Made by a program: the position numbers and the translations under genes
Notes under the pieces: model-generated
Database searches by the model: none
What the model was told of the DNA's origin: nothing
The model's input: only the letters and a program-made list of their open reading frames with translations
Shown here: positions 10,726 to 22,244 of the stretch, piece by piece
Position numbering within the stretch: the first letter of the stretch is position 1
Layout: each line of letters begins with the position of its first letter
DNA from: Cherax quadricarinatus
Lineage: Eukaryota > Arthropoda > Malacostraca > Decapoda > Parastacidae
Length of the DNA: 64,000 nucleotides
Assembly: GCF_038502225.1 (NCBI RefSeq)
Contig: NW_027197009.1
Span: 1 to 64,000 of the forward strand
Direction: 5' to 3'

Positions 10726-12660
10726 ATGGCAGCCCTAGTCCATGAACCCACTACCCCCGGGCCCCTTCTTGATACCGCACCCCATTCTGACCCTGCCTTG
10801 TGTTTAGACCACTCTTCGGACACTCCTGATGCCCCTGTACCTCTTGCTGGTGCTGTTTCCTCACCCGCTTCAGGTACCGGGGCTTCGACTGACTCCTTCG
10901 ATTTGTCTGAACTCCGCTCTCCTTTGACTATGCTTCCGGCTTCTCCCTCTACGGTACGGCAATTTTCGAATCGCCCGCCCATTTCACGCCGGACCAACTC
11001 CGGTCCTACTCCTAAACGCCAACGTCAATCTCCTGATGATGCTCCTTCGTTACCTTCCCATTCTACTCGGAAAAGACCGACACGTCAAGCACTCCCTCTC
11101 CACGCTCAGTTTCGGACCACACAATGGACTAAATTCTTTACTTTAAGACCGACTTCTTCTTCTGCCTACCTTTCTGACCATAGTATTGGCAAAGCGCTCC
11201 TGCGTCATGTTGGTAGAGATATTTCATTTCATGCTCTCAAGAGCGGTACGCGCATCGTCACTGTCCAGAATGCTACCCAAGCTCATGATCTTTCTCTCCT
11301 TTCGAATATCGATACTACTCCTATCACTATTGAAAAACATCTTTCTCTCAATTCTTGTAGTGGTACTGTCATTCTGCCCCATACCATAGTCCAACAGAAT
11401 TTCCAGTCATGTGGCAATGACATTTTTGAACAGCTGGAACTCCAGGATCTCCCAATCCTCAAAGTAGACACTTATGTCCTTCCTGCCCGGGGGCGGAGAC
11501 GTTACCCTTGCAATGTGGCTCGTTTAACTTTTGACAGCCGAGAACTCCCGTCCTCTGTATATGTCGCGGGACATCGGTTACAAGTTCGAAAGGTGATACC
11601 TACACCGCAACAATGTAGAAATTGCTGGCGTTTTGGTCACCCAGCGAAATATTGCAGATCTATGGCCGAATGCCCAGTCTGTGGTGCCGACGACCATTCT
11701 AATACATCTTGCAGTCAACCTCCATCTTGCCTTAATTGTAATGAAGCTCACCCTTCGTACTCCCGCCGTTGCCAGGTCTACTTAAATGAACGTGAAATCC
11801 GTTGCCTCAAAGAGGCAGAAGGTCTCCCTTATGCTATGGCAGTTACTCATCTCCGCCTCCAAGGGAGACTACCCCGTGTTTCTTATTCTCGTGTTTCCAA
11901 ACATCCCCCCACTTCTGGGGTCCCATCTTCTGCAGCCTCCTCTGTTGTTACCCCTCCCATAGCCACTACGGCATCTAATCCTTTTGCTGTCCTTGGCTCT
12001 GACGTCCCGACTACAACTCAGTCTGTTCTCACATCTTCGCGTCCTTCCTCACAAGCCCCAGTATCGACAAGACCTCGTACGACACCTAATACCAATCGCC
12101 CCTCTACTCAGAAGTCCAAAAAATCCACATTGCTCAAATCTTCTTTGCCCCTTCCTTCCCTTCTTCCACCTCCACACTTTACCTTTCCAGTCTCTGTACC
12201 TAGTTCTTCCCCTCTCTCTGGCTCTATTACAAGTGTGGAGATTCACCCTCCTCCTCGTACTATGCCTTCCACCCCCGTCCCCTCCCAAGTTTCTCCCTCT
12301 TCTGCCACCTCCCAGGTTTCTGCCTCTTCTGTCCCCCCCCACACTTCATCTCCAGTCCCTTACACTCTTCCCTCCCCCTCTACTTTGGTACAGTCCATTA
12401 CTGTCCCAATCTTTACTCACCCTCCTCCTTCTATCTCCAATATGGTCTCCCATACATCTTTGAATTCAGAAACACTTGAAGCCATTTCAGAATATATTGC
12501 AGAGACTAAACCTTCAATGGACACTGATTCACTTCCTGTTCCTTCTCTTCCCTCTCCTCCATCTTCACAACCCCATTCTTCGCAACGCTCCGTTCCTTCG
12601 CTACTTGAACGTCTTCCAATGCCACCACACGTTGACTTTTCTAACCCCTCTAGTCCGTAG
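10726..12660 (+). CDS. LINE copy B ORF1: zinc-knuckle RNA-binding protein
   Basis: A 644-residue ORF1. The start chosen is the ATG at 10726 in the good context AACCATGG; the frame is open upstream to 10510 but reads through the 5' UTR. The N-terminal third is Ser/Pro/Thr-rich. Three cysteine clusters lie near residues 296-350: CRNCWRFGHPAKYC and CPVCGADDHSNTSC, both C-x2-C-x4-H-x4-C, and CLNCNEAHPSYSRRC, which has altered spacing. The C-terminal ~250 residues are low-complexity Pro/Ser/Thr. By analogy with Jockey/I/R1 ORF1 proteins it binds the element RNA into a particle. It has no internal stops. ORF2 follows in the next-door region, as usual for this group. Confidence 0.9.
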   Translation: MAALVHEPTTPGPLLDTAPHSDPALCLDHSSDTPDAPVPLAGAVSSPASGTGASTDSFDLSELRSPLTMLPASPSTVRQFSNRPPISRRTNSGPTPKRQRQSPDDAPSLPSHSTRKRPTRQALPLHAQFRTTQWTKFFTLRPTSSSAYLSDHSIGKALLRHVGRDISFHALKSGTRIVTVQNATQAHDLSLLSNIDTTPITIEKHLSLNSCSGTVILPHTIVQQNFQSCGNDIFEQLELQDLPILKVDTYVLPARGRRRYPCNVARLTFDSRELPSSVYVAGHRLQVRKVIPTPQQCRNCWRFGHPAKYCRSMAECPVCGADDHSNTSCSQPPSCLNCNEAHPSYSRRCQVYLNEREIRCLKEAEGLPYAMAVTHLRLQGRLPRVSYSRVSKHPPTSGVPSSAASSVVTPPIATTASNPFAVLGSDVPTTTQSVLTSSRPSSQAPVSTRPRTTPNTNRPSTQKSKKSTLLKSSLPLPSLLPPPHFTFPVSVPSSSPLSGSITSVEIHPPPRTMPSTPVPSQVSPSSATSQVSASSVPPHTSSPVPYTLPSPSTLVQSITVPIFTHPPPSISNMVSHTSLNSETLEAISEYIAETKPSMDTDSLPVPSLPSPPSSQPHSSQRSVPSLLERLPMPPHVDFSNPSSP

Positions 12661-12704
12661 GTGCCTTTACCTACAGATTCCTGGTATTTTCTTCATCGCC
12701 AATC

Positions 12705-15290
12705 ATGGCCTATTTACAGTGGAATATCCGCGGCCTCAGGGGTAATCGGGGTGAGCTTCAGATGTTGCTTTCCAGGTTTTCCCCTGTTGGTGCTTGCTTA
12801 CAAGAACCAAAATTACACTCGGCTGTTTTCCAACCTATCTCAGGCTATAATTTATTGTATTCTTCGGATCCTTTCTCAGATGGGACCTTTAATGAAAGTG
12901 CCCTTCTTCTACGCAATGATATTCCGTACTGTCAACTATTTGTCCATACCTCGCTGCATTACACTGCAGCCCGTATCCACTTGAATAAGTGGTTTACAAT
13001 ATGTTCTTTATATCTCTCTCCTTCTCGAGCATTTTCTATCCCAGACTTTGCCTTTCTTGTTTCATCCTTACCACCACCACTTCTGTTACTTGGTGATTTT
13101 AATGCCCACCATTTCCTCGGGGGGGGGGGGGGGGGGGGGGGTCTCATTGCGACTCACGTGGCATCCAGTTGGAGGCTTTTCTCGCCTCTCACCCCCTCCA
13201 TGTTTTAAATACGGGTACTCCCACCCATTTTGATCCTCGTACTCATACTCTCTCTTGCATCGATCTATCAGTCTGCTCTTCCTCCACTGCACTAGACTTC
13301 ACCTGGTCTGTTCTACCAGACTTACATGACAGCGATCATTTTCCGATCATTCTTACTTCTCCTTCCTATTCACCACCTTTCCGTAGCCCTCGCTGGCAAT
13401 TTGATCGGGCAAATTGGGATCTTTACTCACACCTCACTGCTTTTAGTGAGGTTCCTTCTTCATCCTCCATTGATGAGCTCCTACACATCTTCTCGACGTC
13501 AGTTTATACCGCAGCTTCTCATTCTATACCCCAAACCTCAGGCAGGCATTCTCAGAAGTGCGTGCCTTGGTGGTCTCCTGCTTGTGCTCGTGCAGTACGT
13601 TTGAAACGTGCTGCATGGGGCAGGTACCGGTACAATAGAACCGCTGAGAGACTTCTTGATTTTAAGCAGAAGCGTGCGATCGCTCGCCGTGTCATCCGTG
13701 AAGCTAAACGCACTTGTTGGCGAGACTATGTTTCCACCATCACCTCTGCTTCTTCTATGAGTGCAGTCTGGAAAAAAGTGAGGAAATTGAGTGGTAAATA
13801 CTCTCCTGACCCGGCTCCTGTTCTACGGGTCGCTGGTGTTGATGTAGCAAACCCTCTCGACGTTGCCATTGAACTTGGCACACATCTGGTCCGTATTTCC
13901 CGAGGGCTCCATCTATGCCCCTCGTTTCTTTCCTCAAAGTCTGCCAGAGAGTTAGTACCCTTGGACTTTTCTTCTCTCAGAGAAGAACAGTATAATGTGC
14001 CTTTTACACTTCAAGAACTGGAGGCAACGCTCTCAGCTTGCCGATCATCGGCAGCTGGGCCTGACGACATTCATATTCGTATGTTACAACATTTACATCG
14101 GTCAGCCCTTGTAGTCCTCTTACACCTCTTCAATCTTATTTGGGCACAAGGAGTTCTTCCCCAGCTGTGGAAATCTGCCATTGTTCTCCCTTTCCGCAAA
14201 CCGGGTACTACAGGACATGATGCCTCCCACTATCGCCCCATCGCTCTTACTAGTGCAGTTTGCAAAGTGATGGAACGTCTCGTAAATCGACGTTTAATGT
14301 GGTATTTAGAGACACACAACAGTCTCTCCGCTAGTCAATATGGCTTTCGTAAGGGTCGTTCTACCATAGACCCCTTACTACGCTTGGATACGTATGTTCG
14401 TAATGCCTTTGCGAATAATCACTCAGTTATTGCCATATTTTTTGACCTTGAGAAGGCATATGACACAACTTGGAGGTATAATATTTTGGCCCAGGCCCAT
14501 TCCTTAGGCCTCCGAGGCAATCTACCATCCTTCCTTAAGAACTTTTTAACTGACAGACATTTCCGTGTTCGAGTCAATAATGTTCTTTCCCCGGACTTCG
14601 TCCAAGCTGAAGGTGTCCCTCAGGGATGTGTTCTAAGCACAACACTTTTTCTCCTTGCTATAAATGATTTGGCCTCTGTTCTTCCACCCAATATTTGGTC
14701 ATCACTCTATGTTGATGACTTCGCTATTGCTTGTGCAGGCGCTGACTGTCATCTTATTGCAGTTTCTCTCCAGCATGCGGTCGACCGTGTTTCCACTTGG
14801 GCCACCACGCATGGGTTTAAATTTTCAAGTACCAAAACTCACCAAATTACTTTCACTAGACGCTCTGTTATCTCCGATCATCCTTTGTATCTCTATGGCT
14901 CCCGTATCCCCGAACGTGATACAGTCAGGTTTCTAGGCCTTCTCTTTGACCGTCGGTTATCCTGGAAACCTCACATTACCTCTCTGAAGGCAACTTGTCA
15001 CAGCCGGCTAAACCTTCTTAAAACCCTTGCTCATCTTTCCTGGGGAGCTGATCGTCGAACTCTGCTTCGCCTACATTCAGCCCTCGTTTTATCGAAACTC
15101 GATTATGGTGACCAGATTTATTCCGCGGCCTCTCCTGCTACTCTCTCTAGCCTTAACTCTATCCATCACCAAGGATTACGTTTGTGCCTTGGTGCTTTTC
15201 GCTCTTCCCCTGTTGAGAGCCTCTATACAGAAGCGAATGTTCCATCCTTGTCTGATCGCCGTGATGCCCATTGCCTTCGCTACTATGTAC
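12705..15290 (+). pseudogene. LINE copy B ORF2: EN-RT, frameshifted in a G-tract, 3' end missing
   Basis: The start ATG at 12705 opens MAYLQWNIRGLRGN, the typical endonuclease N-terminus with the catalytic Asn. Motifs are LLLGDFNAHH (about 13087-13116), SDHFPII (about 13330), PDDIHIRMLQHL, YRPIALTSAVCKVMERL, FDLEKAYD, GVPQGCVLS and YVDD (14708-14719). The frame changes inside a run of 23 Gs (13119-13141), where copy A has 8 Gs after a T. The net +14 nt explains the shift exactly. Apart from this slip the frame is open to 15290, where a CR1-like element interrupts before RNase H. The G-run may be a biological expansion or an assembly/sequencing error. Confidence 0.88.
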
Positions 15291-18200
15291 CTGGAGTTTA
15301 CCTGGAGAGAGTTTCGGGGGTCAACGCCCCCGCGGCCCGGTCTGTGACCAGGCCTCCTGGTGGATCAGCGCCTGATCAACCAGGCTGTTGCTGCTGGCTG
15401 CACGCAAACCAACGTACGAGCCACAGCCCGGCTGATCAGGAACTGACTTTAGGTGCTTGTCCAGTGCCAGCTTGAAGACTGCCAGGGGTCTGTTGGTAAT
15501 CCCCCTTATGTGTGCTGGGAGGCAGTTGAACAGTCTCGGGCCCCTGACACTTATTGTATGGTCTCTTAACGTGCTAGTGACACCCCTGCTTTTCATTGGG
15601 GGGATGGTGCATCGTCTGCCAAGTCTTTTGCTTTCGTAGTGAGTGATTTTCGTGTGCAAGTTCGGTACTAGTCCCTCTAGGATTTTCCAGGTGTATATAA
15701 TCATGTATCTCTCCCTCCTGCGTTCCAGGGAATACAGGTTTAGAAACCTCAAGCGCTCCCAGTAATTGAGGTGTTTTATCTCCGTTATGCGCGCCGTGAA
15801 AGTTCTCTGTACATTTTCTAGGTCGGCAATTTCACCTGCCTTGAAAGGTGCTGTTAGAGTGCAGCAATATTCCAGCCTAGATAGAACAAGTGACCTGAAG
15901 AGTGTCATCATGGGCTTGGCCTCCCTAGTTTTGAAGGTTCTCATTATCCATCCTGTCATTTTTCTAGCAGATGCGATTGATACAATGTTATGGTCCTTGA
16001 AGGTGAGATCCTCCGACATAATCACTCCCAGGTCTTTGACGTTGGTGTTTCGCTCTATTTTGTGGCCAGAATTTGTTTTGTACTCTGATGAAGATTTAAT
16101 TTCCTCATGTTTACCATATCTGAGTAATTGAAATTTCTCATCGTTGAACTTCATATTGTTTTCTGCAGCCCACTGAAAGATTTGGTTGATGTCCGCCTGG
16201 AGCCTTGCAGTGTCTGCAATGGAAGACACTGTCATGCAGATTCGGGTGTCATCTGCAAAGGAAGACACGGTGCTGTGGCTGACATCCTTGTCTATGTCGG
16301 ATATGAGGATGAGGAACAAGATGGGAGCTAGTACTGTGCCTTGTGGAACAGAGCTTTTCACCGTAGCTGCCTCGGACTTTACTCTGTTGACGACTACTCT
16401 CTGTGTTCTGTTAGTGAGGAAATTATAGATCCATCGACCGACTTTTCCTGTTATTCCTTTAGCGCGCATTTTGTGCGCTATTACGCCATGGTCACACTTG
16501 TCGAAGGCTTTTGCAAAGTCTGTATATATTACATCTGCATTCTTTTTGTCTTCTAGTGCATTTAGGACCTTGTCGTAGTGATCCAGTAGTTGAGACAGAC
16601 AGGAGCGACCTGTTCTAAACCCATGTTGCCCTGGGTTGTGTAACTGATGGGTTTCTAGATGGGTGGTGATCTTGCTTCTTAGGACCCTTTCAAAGATTTT
16701 TATGATATGGGATGTTAGTGCTATTGGTCTGTAGTTCTTTGCTGTTGCTTTACTGCCCCCTTTGTGGAGTGGGGCTATGTCTGTTGTTTTTAGTAACTGA
16801 GGGACGACCCCCGTGTCCATGCTCCCTCTCCATAGGATGGAAAAGGCTCGTGATAGGGGCTTCTTGCAGTTCTTGATGAACACAGAGTTCCATGAGTCTG
16901 GCCCTGGGGCAGAGTGCATGGGCATGTCATTTATCGCCTGTTCGAAGTCATTTGGCGTCAGGATAACATCGGATAGGCTTGTGTTAATCAAATTTTGTGG
17001 CTCTCTCATAAAAAATTCATTTTGATCTTCGACTCTCAGTCTGGTTAGCGGCTTGCTAAAAACTGAGTCATATTGGGACTTGAGTAGCTCACTCATTTCC
17101 TTGCTGTCATCTGTGTAGGACCCATCTTGTTTAAGTAGGGGCCCAATACTGGACGTTGTTCTCGATTTTGATTTGGCATAGGAGAAGAAATACTTTGGGT
17201 TTCTTTCGATTTCATTTATGGCTTTTAGTTCTTCCCGCGATTCCTGACTCCTAAAGGATTCTTTTAGCTTAAGTTCGATGCTTGCTATTTCTCTGACCAG
17301 TGTCTCCCTGCGCATTTCAGATATATTGACCTCTTTTAGCCGCTCTGTTATTCTTTTCCGTCGCCTGTAAAGGGAGCGCCTGTCTCTTTCTATTTTACAT
17401 CTACTCCTCCTTTTTCTTAGAGGAATAAGCCTTGTGCATACATCGAGTGCCACCGAGTTAATCTGTTCTAGGCATAAGTTTGGGTCTGTGTTGCTTAGTA
17501 TATCTTCCCAGCTTATATCGGTTAGGACTTGGTTTACTTGGTCCCACTTTATGTTTTTGTTATTGAAGTTGAATTTGGTGAATGCTCCCTCGTGACTAGT
17601 CTCATTTTGTCGGTCTGGGGCTCCACGCATACATGTCTGAACCTCAATTATGTTGTGATCTGAGTATATTGTTTTTGATATGGTGACATTTCTTATCAGA
17701 TCATCATTGTTAGTGAAGATGAGGTCTAGTGTATTCTCCAGTCTAGTAGGCTCTATTATTTGCTGGTTTAAATTGAATTTTGTGCAGAGATTTAAAAGCT
17801 CGTGTGAGTGTGAGTTTTCATCAGAGCTGCCTCCTGGTGTTATTACTGCAACAATATTATTTGCTATATTCCTCCATTTTAGGTGCCTTAAGTTGAAATC
17901 CCCCAGGAGCAAGATGTTGGGTGCAGGAGCTGGAAGATTTTCCAGACAGTGGTCAATTTTTAACAGCTGTTCCTGGAATTGCTGGGATGTTGCATCCGGA
18001 GGCTTGTAGACTACCACAATGACTAGGTTTTGGTTCTCGACCTTTACTGCTAAAACTTCCACTACATCATTTGAGGCATTAAGCAGTTCTGTGCAAACAA
18101 GTGACTCTGCAATGTACAGGCCAACCCCCCCCTTTTGCCTGTTCACTCTGTCACATCTGTATAGGTTGTAACCTGGGATCCATATTTCGTTGTCCAAGTG

Positions 18201-18313
18201 ATCCTTTATGTGGGTCTCAGTGAAAGCCGCGAACATTGCCTTTGCCTCTGCAAGCAGTCCACGGATGAAAGGTATTTTGTTGTTTGTTGCTGGCTTTAGA
18301 CCCTGTATTTTGG
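15291..18313 (-). mobile_element. CR1/L2-like LINE inserted antisense
   Basis: It runs 3' to 5' on the plus strand. Its 3' end (15291 upward) has two copies of a CTCCAGGTAA-type motif, the short terminal repeat expected for CR1/L2 elements. The 5' end is truncated at or just before the endonuclease start. The left neighbour is copy B and the right neighbour copy C. Another member of the family occupies 21481-26777 in plus orientation, and a C-terminal scrap lies near 62768-62845. Confidence 0.85.
15321..18313 (-). CDS. CR1/L2-like ORF2: endonuclease-reverse transcriptase, near-intact
   Basis: About 997 residues belong to the element; the ATG at 18353 lies in flanking LINE DNA, so the true start is lost. 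The endonuclease shows TETH, NILLLGDFNLRHLKW, LDLIFTNNDD and SDHNIIEV. A Lys/Arg-rich linker follows, then RT motifs APGPDSWNSVFIK, YRPIALTSHIIKIFERV, GQHGFRTGRSC, YTDFAKAFD, SVPQGTVLAPILF and FADDTRI, then the thumb. There is no RNase H, consistent with CR1/L2. The C-terminus ends with LDKHLKSVPDQPGC and a short tail. There are no internal stops, so the copy is young although 5'-truncated. Confidence 0.88.
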
Positions 18314-20045
18314 TACCAAAACTCGCCAAATTACTTTCACTAGACGCTCTCATTTCCGATCATCCTTTGTGTCTCTATGGCTCCCGTATCCCCGAACGTG
18401 ATAGTCGGGTTTCTAGGCCTTCTCTTTGACCATAGGTTATCCTGGAAACCTCACATTACCTCTCTGAAGGCAACTTGTCACAGCCGGCTAAACCTTCTTA
18501 AAACCCTTGCTCATCTTTCCTGGGGAGCTGATCGTCGAACTCTGCTTCGCCTACATTCAGCCCTCGTTTTATCGAAATCGATTATGGTGACCAGATTTAT
18601 TCAGCGGCCTCTCCTGCTGCTCTCTCTAGCCTTAACTCCATCCATCACCAAGGATTACATTTATGCCTTGGTGCTTTTTGCTCTTCCCCTGTTTTATGCA
18701 GAAGCGAATGTTCCATCCTTGTCAGATGTGATGCCCATTTCCTTCGCTACTATGTAGCTCTCAGACATTCTTTATTTGTTTGCCGCCCCTGTTTGCTCCG
18801 TCCCTTTTCTCTTCGCCTACATTTGCTCTTGTCTTCCCTTCAGTTACCACCTTTATATGTTCATGTAGCATCTCACTTTTCCCTACCCCCTTGGGAAGTT
18901 CCAGCTGTTAGGGTCTGTTCTTTCTCACTCCCTTGCTCAAAAGCCCAACTGCCTACAGTGGCTTCCCACTCTCTTTTTCTTGATCACTTCCACTCTCATT
19001 CTCATGCCATCGCTGTGTACACAGATGGCTCTAAGTCTTCAGACGGCGTCGGATTCGCAGCAGTGTTTCCGGACAGCGTCGTGCGGGGACATTCACTATC
19101 TTCGGCTATCATTTTTACTGCTGAATTGTATGCCATTCTTACAGCACTTATTCGTATCACATCTGTGCCTGTGTCATCATTTGTGGTAGTTCTCAGACTC
19201 CCTTAGTGCTCTACAGGCTATACGAAAATTTGATACATCTCACCCCCTAGTTCTCCGTATCCAACTTTGGCTACGCCGTATCTCTACCAAACATAAAGAT
19301 ATTGTTTTTTGTTGGGTCCCTGGTCATGTCGACGTACAGGGCAATGAACAGGCAGACACTGCTGCGCAGTCAGCAGTACATGACTACCAATTTCCTATCA
19401 AGGTGTTCCATTTCTGGACTATTTTGCTGCAATAGCTACCCACCTTTGCACCTGTTGGCAACAACGTTGGTCAACTCTGGCGGTAACAAACTTCATTGTA
19501 TTAAACCGAGCATAGGTTACTGGCCGTCTTCCTGTCATCAGTGCCGAGGTTGGGAGACCACTCTCTCCCGCCTTCGCATTGGCCACACTCGTCTTACTCA
19601 TGGGTATCTCATGGAGAAGCACCCTGTTCCTCTCTGTGAGCAGTGTCAAGTTCCAGTATCGATTAGCCACATTCTGTTAGACTGCCCTCTCTATCAACGA
19701 GCACGCAGAATTTACCTCCAACGTCGTCTTCGTTCTACTACTCTCTCTTTACCTTCCCTTCTTGCTGATGGACCCTCCTTTAATCCTGACTCTCTCATTG
19801 ACTTCTTGACAACGACTGATTTACTCCACAAACTCTGATGATACCTTTCGCACTCCCCTCAGCCCTTTCTAGCTCAGTCTCTTGCTGCCCTTTACCCTTT
19901 CACTATCCACTTCCCCGCTGTTCTCCATAACCTATTACTCATCCATCTCCCTTTTGCCACCTGATGCCCTCGCTTCCTTCCTGCCCTGCAGCGCTGTATA
20001 GCCCTTGTGGCTTAGCACTTCTTTTTGATTTTAATAATAATAATT
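18314..20045 (+). pseudogene. I-clade-like LINE, copy C (RT end, RNase H, 3' UTR)
   Basis: It starts inside the RT at a position equivalent to about 2533 of copy A, so 18314-18755 repeats the sequence already present at 14830-15290. It is closer to copy B than to A (for example the shared CTGCTTCGCCTACATTCAGCC). It has many small lesions: loss near 18400, a 1-nt loss near 18577, losses near 18692 and 18727, ~50 nt lost near 18756, a 1-nt insertion near 19190 and rearranged sequence near 19480. RNase H motifs TDGSKSSDG and PGHVDVQGNEQAD remain recognisable in broken frames. It ends with the hairpin tail and (TAA)n at 20045. Confidence 0.85.
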
Positions 20046-21480
20046 GTTTTTGGCAGACAGACACACACACAGCAATACCCAGTGTGACGTCATTTTAGTT
20101 AATGTCGATGCTGGTGAAGCAACCTCATCGAGCGTCTTTGTTTACCACATTTCACCGCGTCTGATGGCCACATTCAGTGTTTTTTAAAAAGTGTTGTGTA
20201 AAGGTCACCGAGAGTTAAGATGTTATACATAATGTAAGTTTAATATGAATTGACTGCTTGAATTTGGTGGTAACGTCTCGTGTTGACAAGGAAAGTTTTC
20301 TGTTAGGAACATGGACTGTTTCCTGATGGTAGTGGTTGTATTTAATTGGTTTGATTCTGGGAATAATTGGAATTTTACTGATGTCATTGAATAATTGTTT
20401 GTTGCTGAGTGACTAACTGATTGGTTACGGAGTTTGGTGATGTCAGCGACTGGACGTTGTCTGCTGGCGGCAAGAACGGTGTTTTATTTGTTTGTTAGTG
20501 TTTGACAATTCAAGTTGTGTGGACACGTGAAGTGTTTGTTATAACATGGAGATAGGATGTGTGGAGACGGTAGCGAAGGTAGGGTGTGTGTAGATAGTGA
20601 GACAAGGGTGTAATGTGACACAGGAGAGAAGGTGTGTTATAGTTGTTAGAATGAGATAGTGTGTCAGTTGTGACACTAGTGTTTGTGATATAATAGTAAA
20701 TTATGTCATGTTAGTAATGGATAGTAGTTTGTGATGTAGTGCTTTGTAAATGATAATTTTGGTTGCGAGAAATGAAAGTAAGAATATAATTTGATGTCTT
20801 TTGTAATGATTGTATAGTTTAGTAGTAAAGATTAAAAGTATTGCGTGTATATTTGTAGTCCCGGACGAATATTAGTACAGTTTGGATGATGAGTTAACAA
20901 GATTGTAATTAAGAGGGTAGTTGAAGATTTAGGTATCCAGCTTGTAATAATTTATCACGTAGCGGGAGACGATGGGTAATATTGATTGATATAAAAGAAA
21001 GTTTATTTTGTTGGAAGCACTATAGACTTGTGGCTTATTGTGCGTGACGATGACTGACTGACTGACTGACTGACTGACTGACTGACTGACTGACTGACTG
21101 ACTGACTGTGTCTGTCTCTGTCTCTGTCAATGTTGCCGAGTCTAAAGTCAATGGTGTCGATTTGAAGTTTGTTGAAATTGTTAAGTAATTGAGAATCCAA
21201 GGGCGTAATGTATTATGGGACTTGAAAGAGTATATGTATATAGTTTTGCTGAATCATCAGTTGTATACATTTGAAGATGTGTTTGACATTGTTATTATAG
21301 TCAAAGAAAGTTGTAAACCTACAAGGGTCGTACAAGGATGAAATATACGAAGTGTGTATTATAGCGATTCCATTAGAGAAAATTTTTATGATTTATTTTT
21401 TTGGGGAGTTTGTGATAATTGGTAATTAATAGTTTTAATTTACTGGCTCAAAATGCTTCTCGTGTTATTACAATTAGAGC
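20046..21480. other. Unassigned AT/GT-rich DNA
   Basis: No protein-like frame. GT-rich stretches resemble the exon-like parts of 33-36 kb in composition only. It contains the (GACT)n microsatellite at 21048-21108. Confidence 0.5.
21048..21108. repeat. (GACT)n microsatellite
   Basis: About 15 perfect GACT units followed by a short TGTCTC run. A shorter (GACT)n lies at 34434-34462. Confidence 0.95.
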
Positions 21481-22244
21481 TGTCTGTCTGGAAACAAGCA
21501 ACAACGAAGAGTCACTGAGCTCCTCAGGAGTGCTAGAATATCTGATACACGAAAGGAGGCGCTGACCAGGGAAGTGGAAACTATCGATCTTAAGCTAAAT
21601 GACTCTTACAGGAACCAGGAGAGACAGGAGGAGCTTAAAGCTATTAGTGAAATTGAAAGAAATTCAAAATATTTTTTTTCATATTCCAAAAACAAGGCAA
21701 ATACCACATATAGTATCGGGCCCTTACTCAGACAGGATGGGACTTACTCAGACAGGATGGGACTTACACAGACAGGATGGGACTTACATAGACAGGATGG
21801 GACTTACACAGATGACAACAAGGAAATGAGTGAAATATTGAAATCCCAGTACTACTCTGTGTTTAGTGAACCACTAATCGGTCTGAGGATCGACGACCCA
21901 AATGATTTCTTGATGAATGAGCCTCAAAACTCCATAAATGTATGCTAGATTTCCGACATTACCCTAAGTCCGATAGATTTCGAAAAAGCCATTGACAACA
22001 TGCCTATGTACTCAGTCCCGGGCCCAGACTCGTGGAACTCTGTTTGTTTTCATTAAGAACTACAAGAATCCCCTCTTGCGTGCCCTAAGTACATTATGGA
22101 GGAGGAGCTTGGACATGGGTGAAATTCCACAGTCATTTAAAACTGATATAGCCCCACTCCATAAAGGTGGCAGCAAAGCATTAGCTAAGAACTATAGACC
22201 AATAGCTCTGACGTCCCATATCATAAAAATCTTTGAAAGAGTGC

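Larger units (their letters stand above)
9992..15290 (+). mobile_element. I-clade-like LINE, copy B (5'-complete)
   Basis: The order is 5' fold (9992-10090), a ~630-nt 5' UTR, ORF1 (10726-12660), a 44-nt gap and ORF2 (from 12705). Homology to copy A stops after TACTATGTAC at 15290, where an antisense CR1-like element begins. The 5' flank contains GTTTTGG (9982-9988) and the 3' flank of copy C has GTTTTTGG (20046-20053). This is a weak match that could be a degraded TSD if B and C are two parts of one insertion. Confidence 0.9.
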
